Below, piece by piece: positions 8,496-16,362 of a stretch of DNA of 64,000 bases. A program made the position numbers and the translations under genes. The notes beneath the pieces are model-generated. The model was not told the origin of the DNA and did not search any database. It saw only the letters and a program-made list of their open reading frames with translations. The DNA comes from Fodinibacter sp963747405 (GTDB taxonomy: Bacteria; Actinomycetota; Actinomycetes; Actinomycetales; Dermatophilaceae). How positions within the stretch are numbered: the first letter of the stretch is position 1; each line of letters opens with the position of its first letter. The stretch is taken from assembly GCA_963747405.1 (NCBI GenBank), contig CAVVFG010000016.1:124001-188000 (forward strand), read 5' to 3'.

Positions 8496-9244
8496 CGCTC
8501 TCCCACTGGGGTCAGGTCGGTCGTCCGGCTCTCGGCCACGTCGTCATTGTCGTCCATCGTTCCCGGCAGACGCCACGAGCGGCGGTGCAGCTCGCAGGGG
8601 CCCAGGCGCCGCAGCGCGTCCATGTGCTCCGGCGCGGCATACCCCTTGTTCCCGACCCAGCCGTAGCCGTCGTACGCGTCGTGACCGCCCAGGTCGACCA
8701 TGATCCGGTCGCGCTGCACCTTGGCGAGCACGCTCGCGGCCGCGACCGACGAGCACTTCAGGTCGGCCTTGATCATGGTGGTCACCGGCGGGGTCCCCAC
8801 CCGCTCCTCGTGGGCGAAGGCGAGCAGCCCGACGTCCTCCGGCGAGGTGAGCCAGTCGTGGTTGCCGTCGAGGATGACCAGGTCCGGCCGGATGCCGGCG
8901 GCGGCCACCGTGCCCAGCGCGCGGCACCCGGCCAGCCGCAGGGCCGCGATGATGCCGATCGCGTCGATCTCGTCGGCGCTCGCGTGCCCGACGGCGCAGG
9001 CCAGCGCCCACCGCTCGATGCGGGGCACCATCCGCTCGCGGGCGTGTGGTGCCAGCAGCTTGGAGTCCTTGACCCCCTGCGGCGCGCTGCGGCAGGTCTC
9101 GTCGATGACGACGACCCCGACGGTGACCGGCCCGGCGAGCGCGCCCCGACCGACCTCGTCCATGCCGGCCAGCACGCGGTGGCCGTCGCGCTGCAGCGCC
9201 CGCTCGACCCGCAGGCTCGGTCGGCGCGCAGGTGCCGGGCTCAC
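8492..9244 (-). CDS. rnhB: Ribonuclease HII
   Basis: A 250-residue enzyme that removes RNA primers and misinserted ribonucleotides from DNA. The catalytic signature GMDEVGRGALAGPV supplies the first Asp-Glu pair; further conserved acidic positions lie in VILDGNHDWL and KVQRDRIMVDL. A short C-terminal tail after the fold (DDNDDVAESRTTDL) is poorly conserved. The GTG at 9244 overlaps the lepB stop as GTGA. Within the cluster this gene couples to both lepB upstream and DUF2469 downstream. Confidence 0.94.
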   Translation of the reverse strand: MSPAPARRPSLRVERALQRDGHRVLAGMDEVGRGALAGPVTVGVVVIDETCRSAPQGVKDSKLLAPHARERMVPRIERWALACAVGHASADEIDAIGIIAALRLAGCRALGTVAAAGIRPDLVILDGNHDWLTSPEDVGLLAFAHEERVGTPPVTTMIKADLKCSSVAAASVLAKVQRDRIMVDLGGHDAYDGYGWVGNKGYAAPEHMDALRRLGPCELHRRSWRLPGTMDDNDDVAESRTTDLTPVGER

Positions 9245-10038
9245 GGGCCGGCCGCCGCTTCGGGGACGGCCGCGAAGGTCTCCTCGTGGTCGGACAACCA
9301 GCCGGCGCGGTCGAGCGGCCAGACGACCGCGACCGCCCGGCCGGTGATGTCGCCGATGGGCACCGAGCCCTCCTTGCCGGAGCCGCTCGGGTCGTGGAAG
9401 CGCGAGTCCTCGGAGTCGGAACGATGGTCGCCCATGACCCACACATGGCCCGCCGGAACGGTGATGTCGAAGTTCATCTCGCTGGGCTCGTCGCCCGGCT
9501 TGAGGTAGGGCTCGGTGATCTCGACGCCGTTGACCGTGAGCCTGCGGTCCGGCGAGCAGCAGACCACGTGGTCGCCGGGCAGGCCGATGACCCGCTTGAT
9601 GAGGTGGTCCTCGGACTCGGCCGGCAGCAGCCCGACGAACACCAGCCCGTCGTGGATCGCCCCCGAGAGCCCGCCGCGCTGCACCGGTGGCAACACCTCG
9701 AGCCAGCCTCCGGGGTCCTGGAAGACGACGACGTCGCCGTGCTTGAGGTCGATCGGGCCGGGCGTGAGCTTCGAGACGATGACCCGGTCGCCGACGAGCA
9801 GGGTGTCCTCCATCGACCCGGAGGGGATGAAGAAGGCCTGCAGCAGCCAGGTCTTGACGATGAAGGACAGCACCAGCGCCATGGCGACCACGACCACGAT
9901 CTCGCGCGCCGCCGCCCCCACCATCCCCAGCGGGCCGTGCGACTCCTCGCGGTTCTCGGGCTCGACGTGCCGCTGCCCGTCGTCGCGTCCCTCGTCGTCG
10001 TGTCCCTCGGCCACCGGGTCGGCCTCCGGGGCGCTCAC
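9241..10038 (-). CDS. lepB: Signal peptidase I
   Basis: A 265-residue membrane serine protease that removes signal peptides from exported proteins. It has a charged cytoplasmic N-terminus, one membrane span (about 46-66), the catalytic Ser75 in IPSGSMEDTL and the general base Lys148 in IKRVIGLPGD. The box near the C-terminus reads VMGDHRSDSEDSR. GTG at 10038 overlaps the stop of the upstream degenerate paralogue as GTGA, so the two are probably made in equal amounts. This is an active enzyme by its residues. Confidence 0.94.
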   Translation of the reverse strand: MSAPEADPVAEGHDDEGRDDGQRHVEPENREESHGPLGMVGAAAREIVVVVAMALVLSFIVKTWLLQAFFIPSGSMEDTLLVGDRVIVSKLTPGPIDLKHGDVVVFQDPGGWLEVLPPVQRGGLSGAIHDGLVFVGLLPAESEDHLIKRVIGLPGDHVVCCSPDRRLTVNGVEITEPYLKPGDEPSEMNFDITVPAGHVWVMGDHRSDSEDSRFHDPSGSGKEGSVPIGDITGRAVAVVWPLDRAGWLSDHEETFAAVPEAAAGP

Positions 10039-10553
10039 CGGGAGGCCTCGGGCCCGGCGGACACCGTGCCCAGCCGGCTCAGCGGCCACACCCGCAGCAC
10101 GACGGTCCCGACGACCGCATCGCGCGGCACGGTGGTGGCGACCGGTGCGGTGAGGGTCACGGCATCCGCGCCGGACGACCCGACCACGGCGGCACGGCTC
10201 CGGGCGCCGACGTCGACACCGAACGCGTCGGCCACGGCGGACAGCACCCGCCCGACGAGCCCGGGCGCCACCGGGGTCGACCGGTCGACGGCGGCCGTGC
10301 CGGTGGTGTCGACGACGACGAGGTCGCCGGGGTCGGCGGCGGGCCGGACCTTCCACACGAGGACACGGTCTCCTGGTTCGAGGGTCGGCGCGAGCGCGGC
10401 CGTGGGGACGACGAAGGACTGGAGCACGAACGCCTGCACCAGCGCGGTGACGACGATCGCGGCCCCGAGGAGCAGCACCAGCCGGGGACGACGCGACCCG
10501 GCCTCGGCCACGGAGGTGGCCGGCGCCGGGTCGACGTCTGGACGGGCGCTCAC
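10035..10553 (-). CDS. Signal-peptidase-like protein lacking catalytic serine
   Basis: A 172-residue S26-like protein. It has one membrane span (about 25-45), then VVPTAALAPTLEPGDRVLV, which aligns with the catalytic region of LepB next door (IPSGSMEDTLLVGDRVIV). The catalytic Ser-Met is Ala53-Leu54 here, and the Lys-Arg-Val-Ile-Gly-Leu-Pro box is absent, as are the later C-terminal boxes. The protein should therefore be unable to cleave signal peptides. It sits between rplS and lepB and ends in a GTGA overlap with lepB. A chaperone or regulator of LepB is possible; a decayed duplicate is the alternative. Confidence 0.8.
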   Translation of the reverse strand: MSARPDVDPAPATSVAEAGSRRPRLVLLLGAAIVVTALVQAFVLQSFVVPTAALAPTLEPGDRVLVWKVRPAADPGDLVVVDTTGTAAVDRSTPVAPGLVGRVLSAVADAFGVDVGARSRAAVVGSSGADAVTLTAPVATTVPRDAVVGTVVLRVWPLSRLGTVSAGPEASR

Positions 10554-10560
10554 CTCGCGG

Positions 10561-10566
10561 AGCCTA
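10561..10566 (-). promoter_or_regulatory. -10 element, leaderless start of lepB cluster
   Basis: On the minus strand TAGGCT lies 7 nt before the GTG at 10553. It suggests that the signal peptidase cluster has its own leaderless promoter in the 53-nt gap after rplS. Confidence 0.5.
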
Positions 10567-10606
10567 GTCGCCCCGTCTGGGAGGGTCGCGCCGGTTGCAG
10601 AGCGTC

Positions 10607-10966
10607 TCAGCGGGCGACCGGGGTGTCGCGCTTCTCCTTGATCTTCGCTGCCTTGCCGCGCAGGTCGCGCAGGTAGTAGAGCTTCGCGCGACGCACGTCG
10701 CCACGGGTGACCAGCTCGATGTGGTCGATGATCGGGGTGTGCAGCGGGAAGGTGCGCTCGACACCCACGCCGAAGGAGACCTTGCGCACGGTGAAGGTCT
10801 CACCGACGCCGCCGCCGTGGCGACGGATGACGACGCCCTGGAAGACCTGGATGCGCGAGCGGGTGCCCTCGACGACCTTGACGTGGACCTTGACGTTGTC
10901 GCCGGCGCGGAACTCCGGGATGTCGGTCTTGATCGACGCGCGGTCGAGCTCGTCGAAACGCTGCAT
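10607..10966 (-). CDS. rplS: 50S ribosomal protein L19
   Basis: A 119-residue ribosomal protein at the subunit interface. MQRFDELDRASIKTDIPEF, DNVKVHVKVVEGTRSRIQVF and RRAKLYYLRDLRGKAA are typical. ATG at 10966 matches the normal L19 start; ten extra upstream codons are open but unlikely to be used. It precedes the signal peptidase cluster on the same strand, a conserved actinobacterial order. No strong ribosome-binding site is evident. Confidence 0.96.
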   Translation of the reverse strand: MQRFDELDRASIKTDIPEFRAGDNVKVHVKVVEGTRSRIQVFQGVVIRRHGGGVGETFTVRKVSFGVGVERTFPLHTPIIDHIELVTRGDVRRAKLYYLRDLRGKAAKIKEKRDTPVAR

Positions 10967-11228
10967 GACGGATGTCGCTTTCTCGCGGCCTGCCACAGGT
11001 CACCCGCGGGTGTTGGTGTTGCGGAGTTCGATGGTGCGTCCGTCGGGCCGCATGCCGGTCGGGACGAGTCCTTCGGGCACTCCCCCTGTGGCGGGGGCCG
11101 TCGAGTCGACGGGACGCAGCAGCCCAGTCTGCCAGAGGTGGCGGCGACCGGCGAAATCCCCGGATGCCGTGACGCGGGTGCGGCCGACACCTCACCTCCC
11201 GCCTGGCAGCGGGCGCCGTCGCACGGCA

Positions 11229-11234
11229 TACGGT
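11229..11234 (+). promoter_or_regulatory. -10 element, leaderless start of FetB-like gene
   Basis: TACGGT lies 6 nt before the GTG at 11241, the same geometry as at 1791 and 31816. There is no Shine-Dalgarno sequence in front of the start. Confidence 0.5.
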
Positions 11235-11240
11235 GTGCCG

Positions 11241-11999
11241 GTGAGTATCGACCCGGGCCTTCCCGTCGCCCTCGCGGTGGTGCTCCTGCTGGTCCTCACC
11301 GTGACCATGTACCTCGTGGGGCGCCTGCCGAGGCCGGGCTCGACGCTGTTCGCCGCAGCCCGGGCCATCGTGCAGCTGAGCATCGCCGCCCTGGTGATCG
11401 CGGCCGTCATCCGCTCGCTCTGGCTGTCGCTGCTGCTGCTGGCCTTCATGTTCGTCGTCGCCGTGGTGACCACCGTGCGGCGCGTCGAGGCCCCCCGCGC
11501 CTGGCCGTGGGCGACCGTGGCCATGCTCGCCGGGCTGCTACCGGTCGTGCTGGTCATCCTGGCGACGCGCACCGTGCCGCCCACCGGGATCGCCCTGGTG
11601 CCGGTCGTCGGCATCCTCGCCGGCAACACGATGAACGGCCACACGCTCACCTGCCGCCGGGCGTTCACGGCGCTGCGCGAGGAGAAGGGCCAGTACGAGG
11701 CGGCCCTCTCGCTCGGCCTGACCCGCCCGCAGGCGGTCGGCGAGGTGGTGCACCGCCGGGTGCCCGAGGCACTCATCCCCGGCCTGGACCAGGTGCGCAC
11801 GGCCGGCGTCGTCACGCTGCCGGGCGCGTTCATCGGGGTGCTGCTGGGCGGCGGCTCGCCCGCCCAGGCCGCGGCCGCGCAGGTGCTCGTGCTGATGGGC
11901 ATCATGGCGGCGCAGACGACCACGGCGGTGGTGGCGGAGCGGCTGATCGGGGAGGCGCTACTGCTGCCGGCCGACCTCAAGGCGTCGCTGCAGCCCTGA
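11241..11999 (+). CDS. FetB/UPF0014 family ABC transporter permease
   Basis: A 252-residue integral membrane protein with about six to seven spans. It carries the UPF0014 signatures GNTMNGHTL, EAALSLGLTRPQAV and TLPGAFIGVLLGG. The E. coli relative FetB pairs with the ATPase FetA to export iron. No ATPase gene adjoins it here, so its partner must lie elsewhere or its mode of action differs. GTG at 11241 gives a first span starting at residue 5. The gene is a single plus-strand unit facing the trmD operon. Confidence 0.82.
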   Translation: MSIDPGLPVALAVVLLLVLTVTMYLVGRLPRPGSTLFAAARAIVQLSIAALVIAAVIRSLWLSLLLLAFMFVVAVVTTVRRVEAPRAWPWATVAMLAGLLPVVLVILATRTVPPTGIALVPVVGILAGNTMNGHTLTCRRAFTALREEKGQYEAALSLGLTRPQAVGEVVHRRVPEALIPGLDQVRTAGVVTLPGAFIGVLLGGGSPAQAAAAQVLVLMGIMAAQTTTAVVAERLIGEALLLPADLKASLQP

Positions 12000-12040
12000 C
12001 GCTTCCCGCCGGCCGTGCGCGTGGGCCGCGGGCACCACCG

Positions 12041-13273
12041 TCACGGCGCCCTCGGCCGCCGGCGCTTGGTGAGGTCGACCGCACCGGGGTACGTGGGCTC
12101 ACCCCGCACCAGCCGGTAGCCCGCACGCCTGTAGAACCGCTGGTTGCCCTCCTCGAGGATGCCGGTCGTCAGCCAGTAGGCGGTCACCGGAGCCGGGGCC
12201 GCCGACTCCCCCAGGGCGAGCAGCTCGCGGCCCAGGCCGCGGCCCTGCAGGTCCGGCGCCACCATCAGGCGGCCCACCTCCCAGCACGTGGGGTCAGCGG
12301 GCCGCACCCGCCCGCGCACCGACCCGACCAGCCGGCCGGGCGATCCGGCGGCGGAACGCACGCGCACGGCGAACGTGGTCCACTCCTCCAGGCCGGCCAC
12401 GACGTCGGGGAGCTCCTCGACCAGCGGCGGCACGACCCAGCGCCCTTGCGCCGCAAGGCCCTCGCGCACCCAGCAGGCCCTCTGCAGCACGAGCAGCTCG
12501 GCCGCATCGGCGGGGGTCGCCACGCGCACGTCGAGGTCGGCCAGCCCGCCGGTGGTGGCCGAGAGCGGGAGCAGGTCGGGGCGCCGGGATGCCGTGCGCT
12601 CGAGCCGCTGCCGGTGGCGCCACGCGGCGATCGCGCCGTGGTCGCCCGACAGCAGCACCGGCGGCACGTCGCGCACCGTACCGCCGTCGTCCCAGGACGC
12701 CGGCCGGGTGTAGACGGGGTACTCCAGGAGGCCGTCCTCGTGCGACTCCTCCACGAGCGACTCGGCGTTGCCGACCACGCCCGGCAGGAGGCGGCCGACG
12801 GCCTCGACCATGGCCAGCACCGCGACCTCCCCGCCGTTGAGCACGTAGTCGCCGAGCGACACGACCGTCACCGGCATCCGGTCGGCGGCGTGCTCGTGGA
12901 CCCGCTCGTCGATGCCCTCGTAGCGGCCGCACGCGAACGCCAGCCACGGCTCGGCGGCGAGCGAGCGCGCCAGCGCCTGGGTGAACGGCACCCCACCGGG
13001 GCCGGGCACCACGAGGTGGGGCACCACGGCACCCGACACCGGGCCGGATGCCGCGACGGCGTCGAGCGCCTGCGCCCACGGCTCGGGCTTCATCACCATG
13101 CCGGCGCCCCCGCCGAACGGGCTGTCGTCGACCGTGCGGTGCCGGTCGCGGGCGAAGTCGCGCAGGTCGTGCACGCGCACGTCGACGATGCCGTCGCGCC
13201 GCGCCTTGCCGATGAGCGAGAGGTCCAGCGGCGCGAGGTACTCGGGGAAGATCGTGACGACGTCGACGCGCAC
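12041..13273 (-). CDS. trmD: TrmD tRNA methyltransferase fused to GNAT acetyltransferase
   Basis: A 410-residue protein in two parts. Residues 1 to about 235 are tRNA (guanine37-N1)-methyltransferase TrmD, a SPOUT-fold enzyme: FGGGAGMVMKPEP, the knot loops CGRYEGIDERV (115-125) and SLGDYVLNGGE (139-149). Residues about 247-405 form a GCN5-related N-acetyltransferase with the acetyl-CoA loop APDLQGRGLGRELL (339-352) and a final NQRFYRRAGY. Ordinary TrmD is about 230-270 residues, so this is a fusion with an uninterrupted frame. It ends the rpsP-khpA-rimM-trmD operon. The acetyltransferase substrate is unknown; a tRNA or ribosome-linked one is inference from the fusion. Confidence 0.92.
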   Translation of the reverse strand: MRVDVVTIFPEYLAPLDLSLIGKARRDGIVDVRVHDLRDFARDRHRTVDDSPFGGGAGMVMKPEPWAQALDAVAASGPVSGAVVPHLVVPGPGGVPFTQALARSLAAEPWLAFACGRYEGIDERVHEHAADRMPVTVVSLGDYVLNGGEVAVLAMVEAVGRLLPGVVGNAESLVEESHEDGLLEYPVYTRPASWDDGGTVRDVPPVLLSGDHGAIAAWRHRQRLERTASRRPDLLPLSATTGGLADLDVRVATPADAAELLVLQRACWVREGLAAQGRWVVPPLVEELPDVVAGLEEWTTFAVRVRSAAGSPGRLVGSVRGRVRPADPTCWEVGRLMVAPDLQGRGLGRELLALGESAAPAPVTAYWLTTGILEEGNQRFYRRAGYRLVRGEPTYPGAVDLTKRRRPRAP

Positions 13274-13279
13274 GGGCGG

Positions 13280-13816
13280 TCAGACCCCCAGGTCGAGCAG
13301 CCCGGGTGGCGCGTCGACGACGACCCGGCCGCCCGCGAGGTCGACCACGGGCACCAGGGCGGTCACGAAGGGCACCTGCGCCTCGCGGCCGTCGAGCAGC
13401 AGGATGACCAGCCGGTCCTGCACGGCGCCCAGCTCGAGCCCGCCCACCTCCCCGAGCACGCCGCCGGCCGGGTCGACGACGGTCAGCCCGCGCAGCTGCT
13501 CCTCGGTGAAGGCGTCGTCCTCGTCGTCGGCGGGCAGCGCGTCGGCGCGGTCGACCACCAGCCGGGTGCCGCGCAGCGACTCGGCACCCGTGCGGTCGGG
13601 GATCTCCTCGAAGGCCACGAGCCAGACGCCGTTGTGCACGCGGGTCGAGCGCACGGTCAGGGCACGCGGCACACCCGTGCCGGGCGCGGCCTCGGTGTCG
13701 ATCGCCGTTCCCACGGCCAGGCGCCGCTCGGGCTCGTCGGTGTGCAGCTGCACGGTCACCTCACCGAGCAGCCCGTGCGGCTTGCCGATCCGGGCGATGA
13801 CGGTGCTCGGGCTCAC
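13280..13816 (-). CDS. rimM: 16S rRNA processing protein RimM
   Basis: A 178-residue ribosome maturation factor that binds S19 and helps assemble the 30S head. The N-terminal part has ARIGKPHGLLGEVTV and a beta-barrel; the C-terminal PRC-barrel part carries GLTVVDPAGGVLGEV and VPFVTALVPVVDLAGGRV. GTG at 13816 lies 13 nt after the stop of the KH-domain gene. It is the third gene of the rpsP operon and is followed 6 nt later by trmD. Confidence 0.94.
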   Translation of the reverse strand: MSPSTVIARIGKPHGLLGEVTVQLHTDEPERRLAVGTAIDTEAAPGTGVPRALTVRSTRVHNGVWLVAFEEIPDRTGAESLRGTRLVVDRADALPADDEDDAFTEEQLRGLTVVDPAGGVLGEVGGLELGAVQDRLVILLLDGREAQVPFVTALVPVVDLAGGRVVVDAPPGLLDLGV

Positions 13817-13829
13817 GATCCCATCCGGG

Positions 13830-14072
13830 TCAGCGGACCCGGTCGGTGTCGACGATGTCGATGCGGATCTGGCGACCGCCGGAGAGCGCACCCATGACGG
13901 TGCGCAGCGCGCTGGCGGTGCGGCCGGAGCGGCCGATGACGCGGCCGAGGTCGTCGGGGTGCACGCGCACCTCGAGCACCTCACCGCGGCGCAGGTCCTT
14001 GCGGCGCACCTGCACCTCGTCCTTGTGGTCGACGATGCTCGTGACGAGGTGCTCGAGAGCCTCCTCGAGCAC
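13830..14072 (-). CDS. khpA: KH-domain RNA-binding protein
   Basis: An 80-residue single KH-domain protein (YlqC/KhpA family). The RNA-binding GxxG loop is IGRSGRTA. KhpA proteins bind many RNAs and affect translation and cell growth in Gram-positive bacteria. The GTG at 14072 lies 2 nt after the rpsP stop. The order rpsP-khpA-rimM-trmD is strongly conserved in actinobacteria. Confidence 0.94.
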   Translation of the reverse strand: MLEEALEHLVTSIVDHKDEVQVRRKDLRRGEVLEVRVHPDDLGRVIGRSGRTASALRTVMGALSGGRQIRIDIVDTDRVR

Positions 14073-14074
14073 GA

Positions 14075-14578
14075 TCAGGCCTTCTCGCCGTCGGAGGCTT
14101 GCGCCGCCGGGGCCTGGGCCGGCGCGGCCTCGGTGGTGGCCGCGGCGTCGGCGGCGGGCGCCTCGGCAGCCGGCTCAGCCTTCTTGGCGGCGCGCTTCCT
14201 CGGCGTGGTGGCGCCAGTGCCGTCGTCTCCGGTCTTGCCGGCAGCGGCGAGGGCCGCCTCGTAGAGGTCCTTCTTCGAGGTCTTGGGGGCCTTGACCCGC
14301 AGGGTGCCCTCGGTGCCGGGCTCGCCCTTGTACTTCTGCCAGTCACCGGTGATCTTCAGCAGCGCGGCGACGGCCTCGGTCGGCTGGGCGCCGTTGCTGA
14401 GCCAGTACTGGGCGCGCTCGCTGTCGATCTGGATGACCGAGGGCTCCTCGGTGGGGTGGTACTTGCCGATCTCCTCGATGGCCCGGCCATCGCGCTTGGT
14501 GCGCGAGTCCATGACGACGACGCGGTAGAACGGTGCACGGATCTTGCCCATGCGCTTGAGTCGGATCTTGACGGCCAC
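14075..14578 (-). CDS. rpsP: 30S ribosomal protein S16 with long C-terminal tail
   Basis: A 167-residue S16. The conserved part (to about 85) begins VAVKIRLKRMGKIRAPFYR and includes DGRAIEEIGKYHPTEEPS. The remaining half is an Ala/Glu/Pro-rich tail containing a Lys/Arg patch (RKRAAKKAEP), longer than in most bacteria but typical of actinobacteria. GTG at 14578 is chosen over GTG 14590 because it gives the standard N-terminus and leaves a GGAG site about 11 nt upstream. It is the first gene of its operon. Confidence 0.95.
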   Translation of the reverse strand: MAVKIRLKRMGKIRAPFYRVVVMDSRTKRDGRAIEEIGKYHPTEEPSVIQIDSERAQYWLSNGAQPTEAVAALLKITGDWQKYKGEPGTEGTLRVKAPKTSKKDLYEAALAAAGKTGDDGTGATTPRKRAAKKAEPAAEAPAADAAATTEAAPAQAPAAQASDGEKA

Positions 14579-14660
14579 GGTGGTGGTCACTCCACTTCAT
14601 CTGGTGAGCACGGCGAGACCGAGCACGGATCGCTCGGGGTGCCGGATGCTCCGGTGTAGG

Positions 14661-14698
14661 CGTCCGGTCCGGCGGGCACGAGGTGCTCCGACCGGACG
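14661..14698 (-). terminator. Nested hairpin between Rrf2 gene and rpsP
   Basis: CGTCCGGTC (14661-14669) pairs with GACCGGACG (14690-14698), and GCAC-gag-GTGC forms an inner hairpin. It lies downstream of the Rrf2 gene and upstream of rpsP on the same strand. It could end Rrf2 transcription or be part of the rpsP leader. No U tract follows. Confidence 0.45.
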
Positions 14699-14777
14699 GG
14701 TACAGCCCACCATTGTGCCAGAGGTCGGCCGGTGCCCCGACCACGGCGGGTGCGCCACGGCATCCACCCGCTCGTGC

Positions 14778-15242
14778 TCAGCGGTTGCGCCAGGCGTCCG
14801 GCGCGTCGGCCTTGGCGCGCACGGCCTCGGGCAGGTCGCCGGCGAGCACGTCGGCCAGGCTGGTCTCGTCGAGCACCTCGCGCAGCGCGACCCGCACGGC
14901 CACCCACACCGTGGGCAGGTGCCGCGCGACGCCCTCGTAGCTCGTCTCGTGGGGTCGCAGCCCTCGCACCTCGGCGAGCGGCCCGTTGACGGCCCTGAAG
15001 ACGTCGCCGAGGCTGGTGCCGGATGCCGGGCGCGCCAGCGTGTAGCCGCCCCGGGCCCCGCGCGTGCTCACCACCAGGTCGGCGGCCCGCAGGTCGGCCA
15101 CGATGGCCTCGAGGAACTTGCGCGGCAGGTCCTGGCGCTGGGCCAGGGACTCGACGCTGATCGGGCCGGCATCGAGCTCCTGGGCCTGCGCGAGCGCGAG
15201 CATCGCCCGCACGGCGTACTCGCTGCGTGCGCTGATGTCCAC
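14778..15242 (-). CDS. Rrf2 family transcriptional regulator
   Basis: A 154-residue regulator with an N-terminal winged helix (VDISARSEYAVRAMLALA, then LPRKFLEAIVADLR and TRGARGGYTLARP). These are Rrf2-family landmarks. The region that carries three cysteines in the Fe-S members IscR, NsrR and RsrR has none here, so the protein is not an Fe-S sensor of that type and is closer in kind to CymR. It faces a TauE/SafE permease across a 133-bp gap with an AT-rich stretch. Control of that permease, perhaps by sulfur status, is inference. GTG at 15242 gives the usual family start. Confidence 0.88.
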   Translation of the reverse strand: MDISARSEYAVRAMLALAQAQELDAGPISVESLAQRQDLPRKFLEAIVADLRAADLVVSTRGARGGYTLARPASGTSLGDVFRAVNGPLAEVRGLRPHETSYEGVARHLPTVWVAVRVALREVLDETSLADVLAGDLPEAVRAKADAPDAWRNR

Positions 15243-15282
15243 GTGGCCAGTGTGGCCCACGGCCTCAGCTCGGGGACATCCA

Positions 15283-15345
15283 CGATGCAAGACATAACCA
15301 GATGTTTATTGCACCATAACTACCTGTTGGGAAAACTCCGAGGTG
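15283..15345. promoter_or_regulatory. AT-rich regulatory stretch between Rrf2 and TauE
   Basis: This stretch stands out sharply from the GC-rich surroundings and contains ACATAACCAGATGTTTATT and CCATAACTACCTGTTGG. It holds an ACCT...AGGT imperfect dyad around 15322-15344. It is the likely promoter/operator zone for the divergent pair. I cannot define an exact operator from sequence alone. Confidence 0.45.
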
Positions 15346-15375
15346 TCCGATCGGCGGTCCACCCGGGGGTCAACC

Positions 15376-16362
15376 ATGCGCAAGCTCGTCCTGCTCGCCC
15401 TCGTCGGGCTCGGTGCCCAGCTCGTCGACGGATCGCTGGGCATGGCCTACGGCGTCACGTCCACCACGCTGCTCCTCGCGATCGGCACCAGCCCGGCGGC
15501 CGCGTCGGCGACGGTGCACCTGGCCGAGATCGGAACCACGCTGGCGTCCGGCGCCGCGCACTGGAAGTTCGGCAACGTCGACTGGGCGGTCGTCCTGCGC
15601 ATCGGCATCCCGGGGGCCGTCGGGGCCTTCCTCGGCGCGACCCTGCTCTCGAGCCTCGACACCTCGGTGGCCGCGCCGCTGATGTCGCTCATCCTGCTCG
15701 CCCTGGGCATCTACGTGCTGGTCCGCTTCACCGTCAGGGGGCTGCGGCGCGACCGCCTGGGACACCCCCTGCGCGCCCGCTTCCTCGCCCCCCTCGGGCT
15801 GTTCGCCGGCTTCGTCGACGCCACGGGCGGTGGCGGTTGGGGCCCGGTCGGCACCCCGGCGATCCTGGCCAGCGGGCGGCTCGAGCCGCGCAGGGTGATC
15901 GGCTCGATCGACACCAGCGAGTTCCTCGTCTCGCTGGCCGCGAGCATCGGCTTCCTCCTCGCGCTCGGCAGCGCCGGCATCGACCCGGGCTGGGTGCTGG
16001 CGCTGCTGGCCGGCGGCCTGGTGGCGGCACCGATCGCCGCCTGGCTGGTGCGCCACGTGCCACCGCGCGTGCTCGGCTCGGCCGTCGGCGGCATCATCGT
16101 GCTCACCAACACCCGCACCCTGCTGCGCAGCGACTGGGTTGACGCGCCCGGCTCCACGCGCTACGCCGTCCACGCGCTGGTCTGCGCCGTGTGGGTCGGT
16201 GCGGTGGCCTGGTCGGTGAGGGCCCACCGGGCCGAGCTGGCGCTCGAGCGCGAGCTCGCCGGCCTGACGCCGCACCCGGCTCACGTGACGGGGCGACCGC
16301 GGAGCACGACGAGCGACGGGGCGGCCAGCGCGGCGAGGTCCTCGCGAGGGTCGTCGGCGTAG
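15376..16362 (+). CDS. TauE/SafE family anion permease
   Basis: A 328-residue membrane protein with about eight spans and the internal duplication typical of TauE/SafE, seen as GAQLVDGSLGMAYG near the start and AGFVDATGGGGWGPVGTP in the second half. The family exports or imports sulfite, sulfonates and related small anions. ATG at 15376 is chosen because it opens the first span; the upstream in-frame ATG (15343) would add a polar leader. Divergence from an Rrf2 regulator suggests a sulfur-related role. Its last 82 bases overlap the amidohydrolase gene on the other strand. Confidence 0.87.
   Translation: MRKLVLLALVGLGAQLVDGSLGMAYGVTSTTLLLAIGTSPAAASATVHLAEIGTTLASGAAHWKFGNVDWAVVLRIGIPGAVGAFLGATLLSSLDTSVAAPLMSLILLALGIYVLVRFTVRGLRRDRLGHPLRARFLAPLGLFAGFVDATGGGGWGPVGTPAILASGRLEPRRVIGSIDTSEFLVSLAASIGFLLALGSAGIDPGWVLALLAGGLVAAPIAAWLVRHVPPRVLGSAVGGIIVLTNTRTLLRSDWVDAPGSTRYAVHALVCAVWVGAVAWSVRAHRAELALERELAGLTPHPAHVTGRPRSTTSDGAASAARSSRGSSA

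Noticed and set aside
10595..13897. An 1100-residue open frame on the plus strand
   Set aside because: It runs antisense through rplS, trmD and rimM and in a wrong frame through the FetB gene; it is a GC-skew shadow.
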